Source: Verrucomicrobiota bacterium (lineage in GTDB: Bacteria; Verrucomicrobiota; Verrucomicrobiia; Verrucomicrobiales; Akkermansiaceae). From it: a stretch of 64,000 nt of DNA. The stretch lies in contig JAFLEH010000013.1 in assembly GCA_017301995.1 (NCBI GenBank), forward strand, positions 109,449 to 173,448, given 5' to 3'. Under the pieces are notes generated by a model, which saw only the letters and a list, made by a program, of their open reading frames with translations, did no database searches and had not been told where the DNA came from. Positions 43,401 to 51,627 of this stretch are shown here, piece after piece (position 1 is the first letter of the stretch; each line of letters starts with the position of its first letter). The position numbers and the translations under genes were made by a program.

Positions 43401-43898
43401 TACTCGCTCGGTTCGGGCCAGACGCTTTCCGGCTCCGGTGCGGTGACCGGAGATCTAACCGTATCCGGAACCCTCGCTCCCGGAAACAGCCCCGGCGAAC
43501 TCACATTCAACGACAACCTCGGCCTTGGCGGCACGCTGGATCTCGAGGTCACGGGCATCAGTTCGGGGTTGTTCGACCGTCTCATGGGCGACGGCTCCAA
43601 CACCCTCACCCTTGGCGGCGTTCTGAACCTCAACAACACCGGCTACAGCGCCACCCTTGGCGATGAAATCACCGTGTTTTCCGGTTGGGGAACCATCTCC
43701 GGCTCGTTCACGTCCATCACCGGCACCGACCTCGGCGGCGGTCTAACATGGGACACCGGCAGCCTCGCCACCCTCGGCAAACTCACCGTCATCCCCGAAC
43801 CCGCCACCGCCATGTTAGGCGGACTTGGCCTGCTCGCCCTCCTGCCCCGCCGCCGCGCGACAAAGGTGGCGAGCCACCGCCGGTCCGCAGAAGCATGA
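40500..43898 (+). CDS. autotransporter-associated beta-strand repeat protein with PEP-CTERM tail
   Basis: 1132 aa, collinear with the preceding paralog through about residue 900 (offset 3380 nt in the shared segment). After strand repeats it has SGSGAVTGDLTVSGTLAPGN and GTLDLEVTGISSGLFDRL, the standard ending of this family. The last residues VIPEPATAMLGGLGLLALLP followed by RRR are a PEP-CTERM sorting signal, processed by an exosortase/archaeosortase-type system encoded elsewhere. The two genes are 20 nt apart and probably co-transcribed. They differ in sorting: this one is predicted to be handled by exosortase, the first is not. Confidence 0.88.
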   Translation: MNPRNFRISAVTGSSPLFAILIAAAGAPSLLADEYTWTQNSAATQDWTASANWDATGVFVGGNANNLALFADTTTALASGNNLITTNVPATLTLRALTLRGLGSDSGGPAGITLGTSASTWTMDRSDTGNALINLDAMAGAQGLNYTIASNITLTNDSLTVLGNGTAAFDFTGTLTRAGRAFRKEGNSTATFSGTITGSTDFEVYGGTLNITGNLHTSATAGKITARGDALYGSSATLNLSGTVFAGSAGLGVEGTNSQLNITGGTTTVNGNAVFIAPATSKTGTMSVSGGTLAVATGKHLWIGADGYNGNTVFGGNGVLTISGTGSVDTGTSNTGTFRVGSNLASSTGTGTLNLDGGTLALNRAITFGSKTNSGTFNFNGGTLKALGTSATLTATTTGRANVRNSGAIIDTNGFAVTLGEELQHSNIGGDAATDGGLTKKGTGVLTLADANTYTGTTTIEAGTLKIAKATALYGGTVANWTAAKLNIRNGGLLAFNVGGTGELSSSDVTTLLANLSASTGLTNGMNAGASLGFDTTNATGGFTINDTLADTTGPGGGARGFQKFGSNTLTLAGTNSHSGGTTVHGGTLVIGNASAIGTGTLTVATTANTVIQAGTDLSGANALSNNIVLTANTRIDGTNNLELGGAITRNSVGLYKYGSGTLTLSGTGSGGTGDLECWAGALNVTGSWGTALSAGKITARGTGGVINWSGNGFAGSLYGLGAEGDGGQVNITGGSLSISSTGSAIFLGSTPATGSQISVSGGSVLVTSNGAVRIGAGGYNGATSNGPSTMTISGTGVLDTGTTTGVLAIGSGVSGNTVGTGTLNLNAGGTLATARTITSGSVANGTLNFNGGTFKANAATAGIGLDATLGRANVRNGGALINTNSFDITIAQALAHSNIGGDAAVDGGLTKAGSGTLTLTNTNTYTGTTTITGGTLALSGSGSIATSPSIIVGANATFDVSGVTGGYSLGSGQTLSGSGAVTGDLTVSGTLAPGNSPGELTFNDNLGLGGTLDLEVTGISSGLFDRLMGDGSNTLTLGGVLNLNNTGYSATLGDEITVFSGWGTISGSFTSITGTDLGGGLTWDTGSLATLGKLTVIPEPATAMLGGLGLLALLPRRRATKVASHRRSAEA

Positions 43899-43956
43899 TG
43901 TGGGGAGCACCGCGCCACCGCAATCAGCTATTCTTGCCGTCACTGTGGAAATCCGG

Positions 43957-44643
43957 CTACCGCCGGGTGGTCCATGCGGGATTGCGGTATCGGATTTCCA
44001 CCAAGCGGGCGAGGGTTTCTTCGGGCGGTTGGAAATCGGCGGGCTCCCAGGTGGCGGCGAGACGGTTTGCGAGAAGTTCGGCGCGGCGTTGGGATGCCTC
44101 GGGCGATGCCACCGGCGCGGCGACCGATCCCTGGTGGAGCAGTCCGGCGCGAGACCGGCGCTGGCCGGCCCCGGCAAGTTTGGAGCCACCATCGCCGACC
44201 AGGTCGTGCGGCACGGGATTGGCAAAGCACAGCGCGGACCCGGTCTGGCCGGCTCCGGTGCTGAGCGCGGCGGCCATGCCTTCCAGCCGCAGGGTCTGCT
44301 CCAGCGCCCGGTGGATGCGTTGATAGCTTTCCGCGCCCTTGCAGGCGGTCAGCGCCTCACCCGCCGGAGCCACCACGGTGTAGGTCCAGTCGGCCCGATG
44401 GTCCACCACGCCGCCACCGGTCCAGCGGCGCACCCATTCCACGCCGGGAATCGCCGCGCGAGCGGCGGTTAGATCGCCGAAATACCCGATCGTGGCCCAC
44501 GGGCCGGCCCATTGATAGACCCGGAGCACCGGAGCGTCCGCGTTGTCCAGCAACCACTCGTCCACGGCCATCGCCTCGGGCCCCGGGCGGGCCACCGGAT
44601 CCATCCACAGCAGCAAGCGGGAGAATACCATGCCGCGGGTCAC
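43957..44643 (-). CDS. lipoate-protein ligase A-like protein
   Basis: 228 aa from a GTG that overlaps the upstream stop (GTGA); an ATG at 44631 is the alternative. It belongs to the BPL/LplA/LipB fold. Motifs are EWVRRWTGGGVVDHRADWTY (the RR-TGGG-V-H substrate site), SALCFANPVPHDLVGDGGSK and the Lys in GSKLAGAGQRRSR followed by GLLHQGS. Expected to attach lipoate or octanoate to carrier proteins, or to act as an octanoyltransferase. It has fewer residues than full LplA and lacks the C-terminal accessory domain. Confidence 0.82.
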   Translation of the reverse strand: MTRGMVFSRLLLWMDPVARPGPEAMAVDEWLLDNADAPVLRVYQWAGPWATIGYFGDLTAARAAIPGVEWVRRWTGGGVVDHRADWTYTVVAPAGEALTACKGAESYQRIHRALEQTLRLEGMAAALSTGAGQTGSALCFANPVPHDLVGDGGSKLAGAGQRRSRAGLLHQGSVAAPVASPEASQRRAELLANRLAATWEPADFQPPEETLARLVEIRYRNPAWTTRR

Positions 44644-46007
44644 TTTCCCTTGGCTTTGTCCCGCGCCTTGCGTTGTTCATCCATCGCCTTGAGCGGCGCG
44701 ATGGTCTCCGTGCCGCCGGGTGAGAAACTGGCTGATGGAGTCTGGTTCCTGTCATCCTTGTCCGGCATGATGATCGTGATCGTCTGGTTGGCCTGTTTGG
44801 CGCGGTTGATGAGGCCGCCCTGGCGGACCCACGGTTGGCCGCCGGTGATGGTTACGGTCCGGGTGGTTTCGTGATAGGTGAAGATGGCGCCGCCCGCCTC
44901 GATGTCGTCTTCACCCGGTTTGCCTTTCAACGTGATATGGACCGCTCCGGTGGCGACGACTTTATCCAACTCCCAACTTTCATCCTTCACCATCCCGGCC
45001 AGCGGGTTCTTTTTGTCGTCGGCTTTTTCTTCCGCCTTTTGGTCGGGCTTGGGTGCATCTTGAGCCGGTTTGGGCTTCCTTTTGAAAAACGCCTGCAGGC
45101 TGTTGGCTCCGTCCATCGATCCGCGCGGATCTTTGACGGTGACATTTTCCTGATAGGTAAGGATGCCGGTCTTGCCGTCGAAGAACGTGCCTCCGTCGCA
45201 TGCGATCACGCTGTCGTCCGGGCCGGGTTTCACGTCGAGCGGCTTCGCCTGATGGGGTTCCGCGGCGGCGGCCGGGCTGTTTTGGGCGAGGAGGTCCTCC
45301 TGCGCCAGAAACTCGGCGGCGGTCTTGGTGGCGGCCACCGAGGCATCCAGCGCGGCCTTCAGGGAGGCGCGCGTGGCGGGATCGTTTCCGGGCGCGGGGA
45401 CCGAGGTTGGCGCGGGTTCGGCGGCCGGGGCGGCCGCCAGCGGTTGGACGACAAGCGCGGTGCCGAGCGCGGCGATGGCCTGGAACGGGGAAACACGGGT
45501 ATTCATGGCGATGGTGGGGTTGGTGGCTACGCGGGTCACGACCGGACCGGTTAGAAAACCTTTCGAGTCGCTCCTTCTGAAAACCATTCCGGACGCGGTG
45601 GTCGTCGCGCGGTAGGACGCTTTCTTGGTGTTGGTGTCGAACACCAGCCGGGTCTCTCCGGCGGCGCGGATCGTTTCCGTGTTCTGATCGAATCTCGCGC
45701 GGGCGAAGTCGATCGTGCCGCGGACGCTGCGATCGGGTTGATAGAGCCGGACATGCACCGCATCTGCGTCCAGTTCCGTCTTGCTCACGATGGTGACGGT
45801 TTTCGCCCGGAGCACGCTGGTGAGGCGGAGTTGTTTGTCGTAGCTGGGGAGCATCACGCCGGTTAGGACGCTGTTGGGATCCAGCAAATCCCCGATCGCC
45901 ATTCTGGGTCCCGGTTCTTCCGGCCTGGGCGCGGGCACGGCACCGGGCTCGGCGGCGGCGAGCAGGGCCGGGGCCAGCAGGAGCAGGGATGTCAGTTTGC
46001 CGGTCAC
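44640..46007 (-). CDS. exported OstA/LptC-like protein
   Basis: 455 aa. Signal peptide LTSLLLLAPALLAAA. Residues about 35-165 are beta-rich with DLLDPNSVLTGVMLPSYDKQ and KTVTIVSKTELDADAVHVRL; residues about 270-420 repeat an OstA-like pattern (IACDGGTFFDGKTGILTYQE, NVTVKDPRGSMDGANSLQAF, GAVHITLKGK, GAIFTYHETTRTVTITGGQP). These are the hallmarks of LptA/LptC-type lipopolysaccharide-transport proteins. An Ala/Pro/Lys-rich linker joins the halves. Its position next to kdsA supports a role in LPS assembly. The start is 19 nt downstream of the kdsA stop on the same strand. Confidence 0.72.
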   Translation of the reverse strand: MTGKLTSLLLLAPALLAAAEPGAVPAPRPEEPGPRMAIGDLLDPNSVLTGVMLPSYDKQLRLTSVLRAKTVTIVSKTELDADAVHVRLYQPDRSVRGTIDFARARFDQNTETIRAAGETRLVFDTNTKKASYRATTTASGMVFRRSDSKGFLTGPVVTRVATNPTIAMNTRVSPFQAIAALGTALVVQPLAAAPAAEPAPTSVPAPGNDPATRASLKAALDASVAATKTAAEFLAQEDLLAQNSPAAAAEPHQAKPLDVKPGPDDSVIACDGGTFFDGKTGILTYQENVTVKDPRGSMDGANSLQAFFKRKPKPAQDAPKPDQKAEEKADDKKNPLAGMVKDESWELDKVVATGAVHITLKGKPGEDDIEAGGAIFTYHETTRTVTITGGQPWVRQGGLINRAKQANQTITIIMPDKDDRNQTPSASFSPGGTETIAPLKAMDEQRKARDKAKGK

Positions 46008-46026
46008 GGGCGTGGATGGAATCGGG

Positions 46027-46845
46027 CTAATGCGACGCGTGGTGGATCGCGATCAGTTTGACGAGCAAGTCCTCCGCAAATTCAAGCGGAATTTGGTTGG
46101 GTCCGTCCGACAGGGCGTTGGCGGGGTCCGAGTGGACCTCCATGAACAGCCCGTCCACGCCGGTGGCGACCGCCGCACGGGCCAGGACGGGAGCCAACTC
46201 GCCGTCGCCTCCGGTGGTACCGCCGAGGCCGCCCGGCCGTTGCACGGAGTGGGTGGCGTCGAACACCACCGGCAGGTCCTCCTTGCGCATCCAGTAGAGC
46301 GAGCGCATGTCGGTGACGAGGTTGTTATAGCCGAAGGTGGTGCCTCGTTCGGTTAGGAGAAACCGCTCGCAGCCGAAGGCGCGGAGCTTGTCGGCGATGT
46401 TCACGGTGTCCCATGGCGCGAGGAACTGGCCTTTTTTCACGTTCACCGCGCGGCCGGTTTTGGCGGCGGCTTCCAACAAATCCGTCTGGCGGCAGAGAAA
46501 CGCGGGAATCTGCAACAGGTCCACGTGTTCGGCGGCGATATCGGCCTGTTCGGCGGTATGGATGTCGGTGGTCACCGGCACGCCGAGCTCGCGGGAGATT
46601 TCCCCCAGAATCCGGCAACCTTCGGCCGGACCGGGGCCGCGGAACGACTTCACCGACGTGCGGTTGGCCTTGTCGAACGACGCCTTGAACAGGAAATGGA
46701 TGCCGGTGCGGTCGGCGATCTCCTTGAGCGAGCGCGCCATTTCCCAGGCGAATGCCTCGGACTCCAGCGCGCAGGGGCCGAGGATGAAAAACGGAACCGG
46801 CCCGCCGACGGGCACGCTGCCGATGTTGAACGGATCGAAGGACAT
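46027..46845 (-). CDS. kdsA: 3-deoxy-8-phosphooctulonate synthase (Kdo-8-P synthase)
   Basis: 272 aa. Condenses arabinose-5-phosphate and phosphoenolpyruvate to Kdo-8-phosphate for LPS inner core. Motifs: FFILGPCALESEAFAW, FKASFDKANRTSVKSFRGPG, TTDIHTAEQ, LQIPAFLCRQTDLLEAA, VNVKKGQFLAPWDTVN, LLTERGTTFGYNNLVTDMRS, VFDATHSVQRPGGLGG and VDGLFMEVHSDP. The Cys in LGPCALES is the position that coordinates the metal in metal-dependent KdsA, so this enzyme is probably of the metal-dependent class. Presence of kdsA with the OstA-like gene indicates a Gram-negative envelope with Kdo. Confidence 0.95.
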   Translation of the reverse strand: MSFDPFNIGSVPVGGPVPFFILGPCALESEAFAWEMARSLKEIADRTGIHFLFKASFDKANRTSVKSFRGPGPAEGCRILGEISRELGVPVTTDIHTAEQADIAAEHVDLLQIPAFLCRQTDLLEAAAKTGRAVNVKKGQFLAPWDTVNIADKLRAFGCERFLLTERGTTFGYNNLVTDMRSLYWMRKEDLPVVFDATHSVQRPGGLGGTTGGDGELAPVLARAAVATGVDGLFMEVHSDPANALSDGPNQIPLEFAEDLLVKLIAIHHASH

Positions 46846-46856
46846 GGGGAAATCGG

Positions 46857-47531
46857 TTGTTTGAGGGATTGGATGCGGCCACCCGCGCCATGGCGGGCCG
46901 CCGCGAAAAGGCTAGCCGCGCCCACACCGAAAGCAAGGCCGGAAATCCGCCGTGTGATGGGCAGCTCAATCTCAACGGTGAGGACGCCCGGTTCATGGAC
47001 CGCAAGGTGCCCGAGCGTGGAAACGACCCGTTCGAGCATACCTATCACCCGATCCACGAAGGCCGGCACCGCACCCTCGCCTGGGCGCGCATTGATCTGG
47101 ATTGGGACAGCGGCGAGGCCCTGATCGAGGAAATCCAGAACGACCGGATCCGCGAGGTGGCCTGGTGCCTGGAGCGCCTCGGTCGGCAGAACGGCCGGAC
47201 CATCCGCCACCGTGGCGTCGATCTCGACGCGGCATTCGTTCTGTCCTATTGGAATGGTCCGTTGCGCAGGTCCCGCCAATGGTGGGACGAGGCCATGCTT
47301 TGCGCGGCGGTTAGGTTCATCGTCGGCGAACTCGGCATCCGGAAGATCTTCTATCACAGTCCGGTCAGCGGCGCGCGGCTCAAACGTGGTGGCGCGGGCG
47401 GCGCGCCGGTTTCCATCTACACCGATCTGCCCCGGCGGTTCTGTTTTGAGAAAACCACGGCGCTGCCCGCTTTTCTCAAGCCCCGCCGCGCGGCCATGGC
47501 CGGTCTCTGGATGCACCGGCTGTGCCTGTGA
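46857..47531 (+). CDS. conserved hypothetical protein
   Basis: 224 aa in the longest form. The start is uncertain: a TTG at 46857, an ATG at 46890 or the later MDRKVPERG are possible. The core has HTYHPIHEGRHRTLAWARID, ALIEEIQNDRIREVAWCLER and WWDEAMLCAAVRFIVGELGI, soluble and mixed alpha/beta, with a basic C-terminus. No family recognised. Divergent from kdsA with a very short gap, so the promoters would overlap. Confidence 0.6.
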   Translation: MFEGLDAATRAMAGRREKASRAHTESKAGNPPCDGQLNLNGEDARFMDRKVPERGNDPFEHTYHPIHEGRHRTLAWARIDLDWDSGEALIEEIQNDRIREVAWCLERLGRQNGRTIRHRGVDLDAAFVLSYWNGPLRRSRQWWDEAMLCAAVRFIVGELGIRKIFYHSPVSGARLKRGGAGGAPVSIYTDLPRRFCFEKTTALPAFLKPRRAAMAGLWMHRLCL

Positions 47532-47543
47532 GAAGCATGATCC

Positions 47544-49838
47544 TCACGACTGCCCGTCGCGGATTTGATAGAGCGTGTCGCCGAGGACCAGATCCACGTT
47601 GTTGCCCAGCGACAGCCATTGGCTGGCGGCGGGGTGGTCCCTGAGCAGCGCGAAGTAGGCGTCGCTGTTGAAGGCGATGTTGATCTGCCGCAGATTCGGG
47701 CGGGACTGGGCGGTGGAATCGGTCCAGACCGTCCCGTTTTGATAGAACGCGCGGCCGTTCAGGTTGCGGGCCTGGGTGGCGTAGTTCTGCGTCTGGGAGA
47801 GGCGGTAGCCGTCGGAGGCGCCGGGTTTGCTGCCGGCTTTGGCAAGTTCCTGCTGGACCGCGGCCGGAGCCTGCCGGACCGACCGCTGGTCCTTGAGTCC
47901 GCCGAGGGATTTGGCATTGGCGGTGGCGACGTCGCCGCTGCGGCTGCGTTCCTCCCTGGCCTCGCGGTCGAGCGAATCCATGCGGGACTTGACTTGTCCG
48001 CGCACCGAGGCGTCGCCTTCCAGCTCGCGCATGTTGCGCAGGGCCACGGGCACGTTGCGCTTGCGTTCGTCCTCGAGAATCAGATAGGCGGTGTAGGGGG
48101 TGACGATGCCATACTGGCGGGCGAGGCGCGTGGTTTCCTCCACCAGCTCGGCGGATTCCCCGCGGAGGCGGATTTCGTCGAGCAGCCAGCCCACCCTGCG
48201 CGTTGCCCAAAGCTGCGGAATGTAATCGTTGCCCGCCGCGCTGGCGGCAAAGCTGACATCGGCGGTGAACTCGCGCGGCTCGCCATTGAAAATACCGGAA
48301 ATCCTCGCGGCGGAGGCTCCGGACCCCGAATATTTGCCGAACACGACGAGCATGTCGCCGTTGAAAAGATCGGGCAAGGTGCCCGGTTGCAGTTGGGTCA
48401 CCCGGATATCCGGGTTGGTGAACGAGATCCGCAGGTCGCAGAACACCGGCTCCTTGATCCGTCCGTAGAAATTGCTGAGTTTCACCTCGAGGTCCTCCTT
48501 GGCGGAAACATATTGGCTGACAGCCTTGGTCTGCGCGGCGATGCGGTCCAACAGATGGGTGTTCACGTCGTCGCCGATGCCGAACGCGAAGATCCGCGTG
48601 CCGGCGGCGTTGTGCTTCACCACCTGATCGACCAGCGGGTCCTCGCGGGTTTCGCCCACGGTGGGCAGTCCGTCGGTTAGGAAGACCACCAGATAGGGCC
48701 GCGCCGCGTCCGGTTTGCGGAGGGCCAGCGCCTGTCGCAGCGCGTCGCCGATGGCGGTGCCGCCGATCGGTTTGAGCGAGTCCACCATTTCGTTGGCGCG
48801 GGCGATGTTCGCCGGATCCGCCTTGGTTAGGGAACCGAAGCGTCCCTCGGCCTCGGTCGAGAAACGGATCACCTCGAAGCGATCCTCGGCATTCAGGTTG
48901 GCGAGACAGAAACGGAGCGCCTTTTTCGCCTGTTCGAGCTTGCCGCCCGCCATGGAGCCGGAGGTGTCCAGCACGAAACAGATATCTTTCGGCTGGACCT
49001 TTCCGGGAGCGGTTAGACCGGGCGAGGCGAGCAGGAGAAAATGCCCCTCACCCGCGCCATCCGGCCGGGAACATAACAGATCGATGCCCAAAGGATTGGG
49101 CGTGCGGGAGAAGACCACCTTGAAATCCGTGTCCGGACGGGTGTCGCGCGCTTCGAAGCCGACAACCGCCTCCGTTTCGCCGTGCCGCGAGATTTCCGTG
49201 TCGTGGGACGGGCAGTAGAGCGTTTTCAGCGGGGTTTTGGACCGGATGGAGACCTTCACCGACACGTCCCTGACGAGGGTGGAGCTGAATTTCTCGGTGT
49301 TGAGCGGATAGAGATACTCCACCAGCCCGTTCTCGTCCTTGAGCAACTGGGTGTAGGTGATCCGGATCCGTTTGTTGGAGCGCGGTTCGATCGGGAAGAT
49401 CCGCACCTTGAACGCGTCGCGGCCGGTGTATTCCAACAGCGCGGGGTCTTTCATCTGGCGGACGATGTCCTCGTAGAGCGAGCGCGCCTTGTCGGCGGGC
49501 AACAGCTCCGCCTCGGTCATCGTCCCGTCGATATCCATCGAGAATTTGTCAATATGGGCACCCGGAGGCAACGGAAAAACATATGTGCCCTCCAGGCGGG
49601 CGTTGTTGGGATTGTGGAACTCCTGGTCGATGGAGGTGGTGGCGGTCAGGTCGTTGATCTCCACGCTGACGCGGTGGTAGTTCACACCGAGCGGGGCGAA
49701 CGGAAAATGCCCCGGCGGCATGCCGGGCCACGGATGCGGGCCTTGGGGCGGGCGGACGATGATCAGCCCGTCGGCCGATGCGATGGCGGCGGCGGCGATG
49801 CTGGCGACGGCAAACAACAGGGATTTGAGCGCGGTCAT
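47544..49838 (-). CDS. exported VIT and von Willebrand factor A domain protein
   Basis: 764 aa. Signal peptide LLFAVASIAAAAIASA. The VIT domain (residues about 40-165) carries VNYHRVSVEINDLTATTSID and EGTYVFPLPPGAHIDKFSMD; the vWA domain (about 285-460) has CFVLDTSGSMAGGKLEQAKK, an intact MIDAS DxSxS motif, and VVFLTDGLPTVGETRED. The tail (about 620-764) is low complexity, then a small beta-rich segment. The layout recalls inter-alpha-trypsin inhibitor-like and sortase-target proteins. Role unknown; protein binding at the cell surface is likely. Convergent with the preceding gene (stops 12 nt apart). Confidence 0.88.
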   Translation of the reverse strand: MTALKSLLFAVASIAAAAIASADGLIIVRPPQGPHPWPGMPPGHFPFAPLGVNYHRVSVEINDLTATTSIDQEFHNPNNARLEGTYVFPLPPGAHIDKFSMDIDGTMTEAELLPADKARSLYEDIVRQMKDPALLEYTGRDAFKVRIFPIEPRSNKRIRITYTQLLKDENGLVEYLYPLNTEKFSSTLVRDVSVKVSIRSKTPLKTLYCPSHDTEISRHGETEAVVGFEARDTRPDTDFKVVFSRTPNPLGIDLLCSRPDGAGEGHFLLLASPGLTAPGKVQPKDICFVLDTSGSMAGGKLEQAKKALRFCLANLNAEDRFEVIRFSTEAEGRFGSLTKADPANIARANEMVDSLKPIGGTAIGDALRQALALRKPDAARPYLVVFLTDGLPTVGETREDPLVDQVVKHNAAGTRIFAFGIGDDVNTHLLDRIAAQTKAVSQYVSAKEDLEVKLSNFYGRIKEPVFCDLRISFTNPDIRVTQLQPGTLPDLFNGDMLVVFGKYSGSGASAARISGIFNGEPREFTADVSFAASAAGNDYIPQLWATRRVGWLLDEIRLRGESAELVEETTRLARQYGIVTPYTAYLILEDERKRNVPVALRNMRELEGDASVRGQVKSRMDSLDREAREERSRSGDVATANAKSLGGLKDQRSVRQAPAAVQQELAKAGSKPGASDGYRLSQTQNYATQARNLNGRAFYQNGTVWTDSTAQSRPNLRQINIAFNSDAYFALLRDHPAASQWLSLGNNVDLVLGDTLYQIRDGQS

Positions 49839-49905
49839 GGCGGCAGCCTGCCACGGATCGCGCGGGCTGTCCGTAAAGGGTCGGTAAAAACGAAGTGCCG
49901 TTCTG

Positions 49906-50307
49906 TCAGACGGGGATCAGGCAGGTGGAGTCCGGCCACAGCGTGGCGAGAGACTCATCCAATGTGGCGAGCAGGCCGCCGTTTTTTACCGCGAGCCGGG
50001 CCAGCCAGGCGTCGGTGATCTGGCGGTGCCCGGTGAGACGCGTCGGGTCGATTTCCGCGTAGGAAAAGCTCTCGGGCCAAAACCGATGCCGCGGATGGGA
50101 CCGATAGGCTTTGAGGGTGTGCCACGCGGCGGCGGCGCTTTTGTCCGCAGCCATCATCATGTGAATCCGGAGCAGAGTGCCCTCGGTCACCGCGCATGTC
50201 GCGAAACTTTCGACCGCCCGGAACCATCTGAGGCAACGGTCCCGATGAACGTGCCCGCATATCGCCAACGCCACCAGGACGTTTCCATCCAGCAGGTAGG
50301 TGGTCAT
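49906..50307 (-). CDS. vapC: VapC-like PIN-domain toxin
   Basis: About 133 aa from the ATG at 50307 (MTTYLLDGNVLVALAICGHV), which overlaps the antitoxin stop by 4 nt. PIN-fold acidic residues are in place: Asp in LLDGNVLVA, Glu in AVTEGTLLR, Asp in QITDAWLARLAVKNGG and Asp in LLATLDESLA. PIN toxins cut RNA. The coupled upstream ribbon-helix-helix gene makes a toxin-antitoxin pair. The longer frame to 50409 is rejected. Confidence 0.85.
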   Translation of the reverse strand: MTTYLLDGNVLVALAICGHVHRDRCLRWFRAVESFATCAVTEGTLLRIHMMMAADKSAAAAWHTLKAYRSHPRHRFWPESFSYAEIDPTRLTGHRQITDAWLARLAVKNGGLLATLDESLATLWPDSTCLIPV

Positions 50308-50612
50308 GGCGGCGAAATGTTGGGAGTCGTTGGAAAATGCGAGAGATGCCTGGCGTCGTCGTCTTCCGATGCGATTCGGACATCGTCGTTGCCGATCGGT
50401 TTCCCGCAACCCCGCACCACGGGCAGCAGGGTCTCAGGGTCGATCCGGAAATCCGGTTCCGAATCGCCGGATGACCGGCCGGACCGCATATCGCCCGCCA
50501 CCCGGCGGCGCAACAGGTCGCCCACCGCCCTGCTGAGAGAGGTCTTCGTCAAAATCGCGTGTGTCCGAGCCATCGCGTAGAGGTCATCGTCCAAATTGAT
50601 TGTCAGTCGCAT
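50304..50612 (-). CDS. vapB: VapB-like antitoxin (ribbon-helix-helix)
   Basis: About 102 aa from the ATG at 50612 (MRLTINLDDDLYAMARTHAI). The N-terminal 40 residues are a ribbon-helix-helix DNA-binding domain (LTINLDDDLYAMA, SLSRAVGDLLRRRV); the C-terminal acidic part, ending FPTTPNISPP, would bind and block the PIN toxin. A palindrome and short direct repeats sit just upstream, as expected for autorepression. Confidence 0.82.
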   Translation of the reverse strand: MRLTINLDDDLYAMARTHAILTKTSLSRAVGDLLRRRVAGDMRSGRSSGDSEPDFRIDPETLLPVVRGCGKPIGNDDVRIASEDDDARHLSHFPTTPNISPP

Positions 50613-50616
50613 GCGC

Positions 50617-50646
50617 AACACCATGGTGCAATGGTGCAACGGTGTC
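50617..50646. promoter_or_regulatory. probable VapB operator
   Basis: A perfect 10-bp palindrome CACCATGGTG (50619-50628) overlaps short direct repeats (ATGGTGCA twice, then ACGGTG) 7-34 nt upstream of the antitoxin ATG. Position and symmetry suit autorepression by the antitoxin. Confidence 0.5.
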
Positions 50647-50772
50647 AAGCCGGATGTCTGAAATCCCGCCTACGCCCAAACCACCCCACGCCCGCTTGCT
50701 TCGCGGGTCCGAAGGCAAGCCCCCTGAGCCGGGGTGTCGGCTAGCCTTGATCCGAACGGGGTGGAAATCCGT

Positions 50773-51627
50773 TTACAGCGCCTTCTTGAGCGCCGCGACC
50801 GAGAGTTCCACGCATTCCAGGGGGCTCTTGCCGTCCGGATAGACCTCTTGCTCGAGGGTGAACCACTGGGTGGCGCCGAGGTCGCGGCAGGCCTTGATGA
50901 TGGATGCCCACGGTACCGAATCCTGGCCGAAGATCGCCTTTTTGCCGGCCTCGTTGTTGACCACGGTGGGTTTGAGGTGGACCACGCCCATGCGGCCCGG
51001 GTGGCGTTTCACGAGATCCGGACCATCCTGGCCGGCGACCTGGCTCCAGCCGAAGTCGATCTGGAGGATCACGTCCTTGCTGGTGCGGCCGGCGAAAATT
51101 TCCCAATGGTTGGAATCTCCGGACTTGGCGAACTCGTGCGAGTGGTTGTGATAGCCGCAGGCCATACCGAGGGGTTTGAGCTTTTCGGCCGTTTCATTGA
51201 AGAAATCGGCGAGCGCCTTGCTCTTGTCCGGGTTGGTGAAATCGCCGTCGCCGGGGACGATGAGGTATTTGCAGCCGATGGCTTGGTGAAACTCGATGGT
51301 TTTCTTGAGCGCGTCGCCGCGGAGCGTGCCGGTGCCGATGTGGGTTGCCGCTGCCTTGAGGCCCAACTCGTCGAGTTTGGCCTTCAATTCCTTCGGTTTG
51401 TCGGAGTACGTGTGGTAACCGGCAAATTCAACGCCGTCGAAGCCCATTTTGGCGACGGCCGCGAGGGTGGCATCGAAGTCCTTGGCGCAATCGTTGCGGA
51501 CCGAATAGAGTTGCAGCGAAACCGGCACCTTGCGGTCGCCGCTGGCGGCGAAAGCGCGGCTGGAGGCAAGGGCGGCGGCGCAAGCCGTGCCACGGACAAA
51601 CTGACGGCGGGATATCGGGGTGGTCAT
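50773..51627 (-). CDS. Tat-exported sugar phosphate isomerase/epimerase-like protein
   Basis: 284 aa from the ATG at 51627. The twin-arginine signal is MTTPISRRQFVRGTACAAAL. The mature part is a xylose-isomerase-like TIM barrel: VSLQLYSVRNDCAKDF, MGFDGVEFAGYHTYS, KYLIVPGDGDF, ACGYHNHSHEFAKSGD, VILQIDFGWSQVAGQ and WFTLEQEVYPDGKSP. The HNHSHEF and DFGW blocks supply the expected metal ligands. Family members isomerise or epimerise sugars; such exported copies are abundant in Verrucomicrobia and Planctomycetes, with substrates mostly unknown. No partner gene is adjacent. Confidence 0.88.
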   Translation of the reverse strand: MTTPISRRQFVRGTACAAALASSRAFAASGDRKVPVSLQLYSVRNDCAKDFDATLAAVAKMGFDGVEFAGYHTYSDKPKELKAKLDELGLKAAATHIGTGTLRGDALKKTIEFHQAIGCKYLIVPGDGDFTNPDKSKALADFFNETAEKLKPLGMACGYHNHSHEFAKSGDSNHWEIFAGRTSKDVILQIDFGWSQVAGQDGPDLVKRHPGRMGVVHLKPTVVNNEAGKKAIFGQDSVPWASIIKACRDLGATQWFTLEQEVYPDGKSPLECVELSVAALKKAL

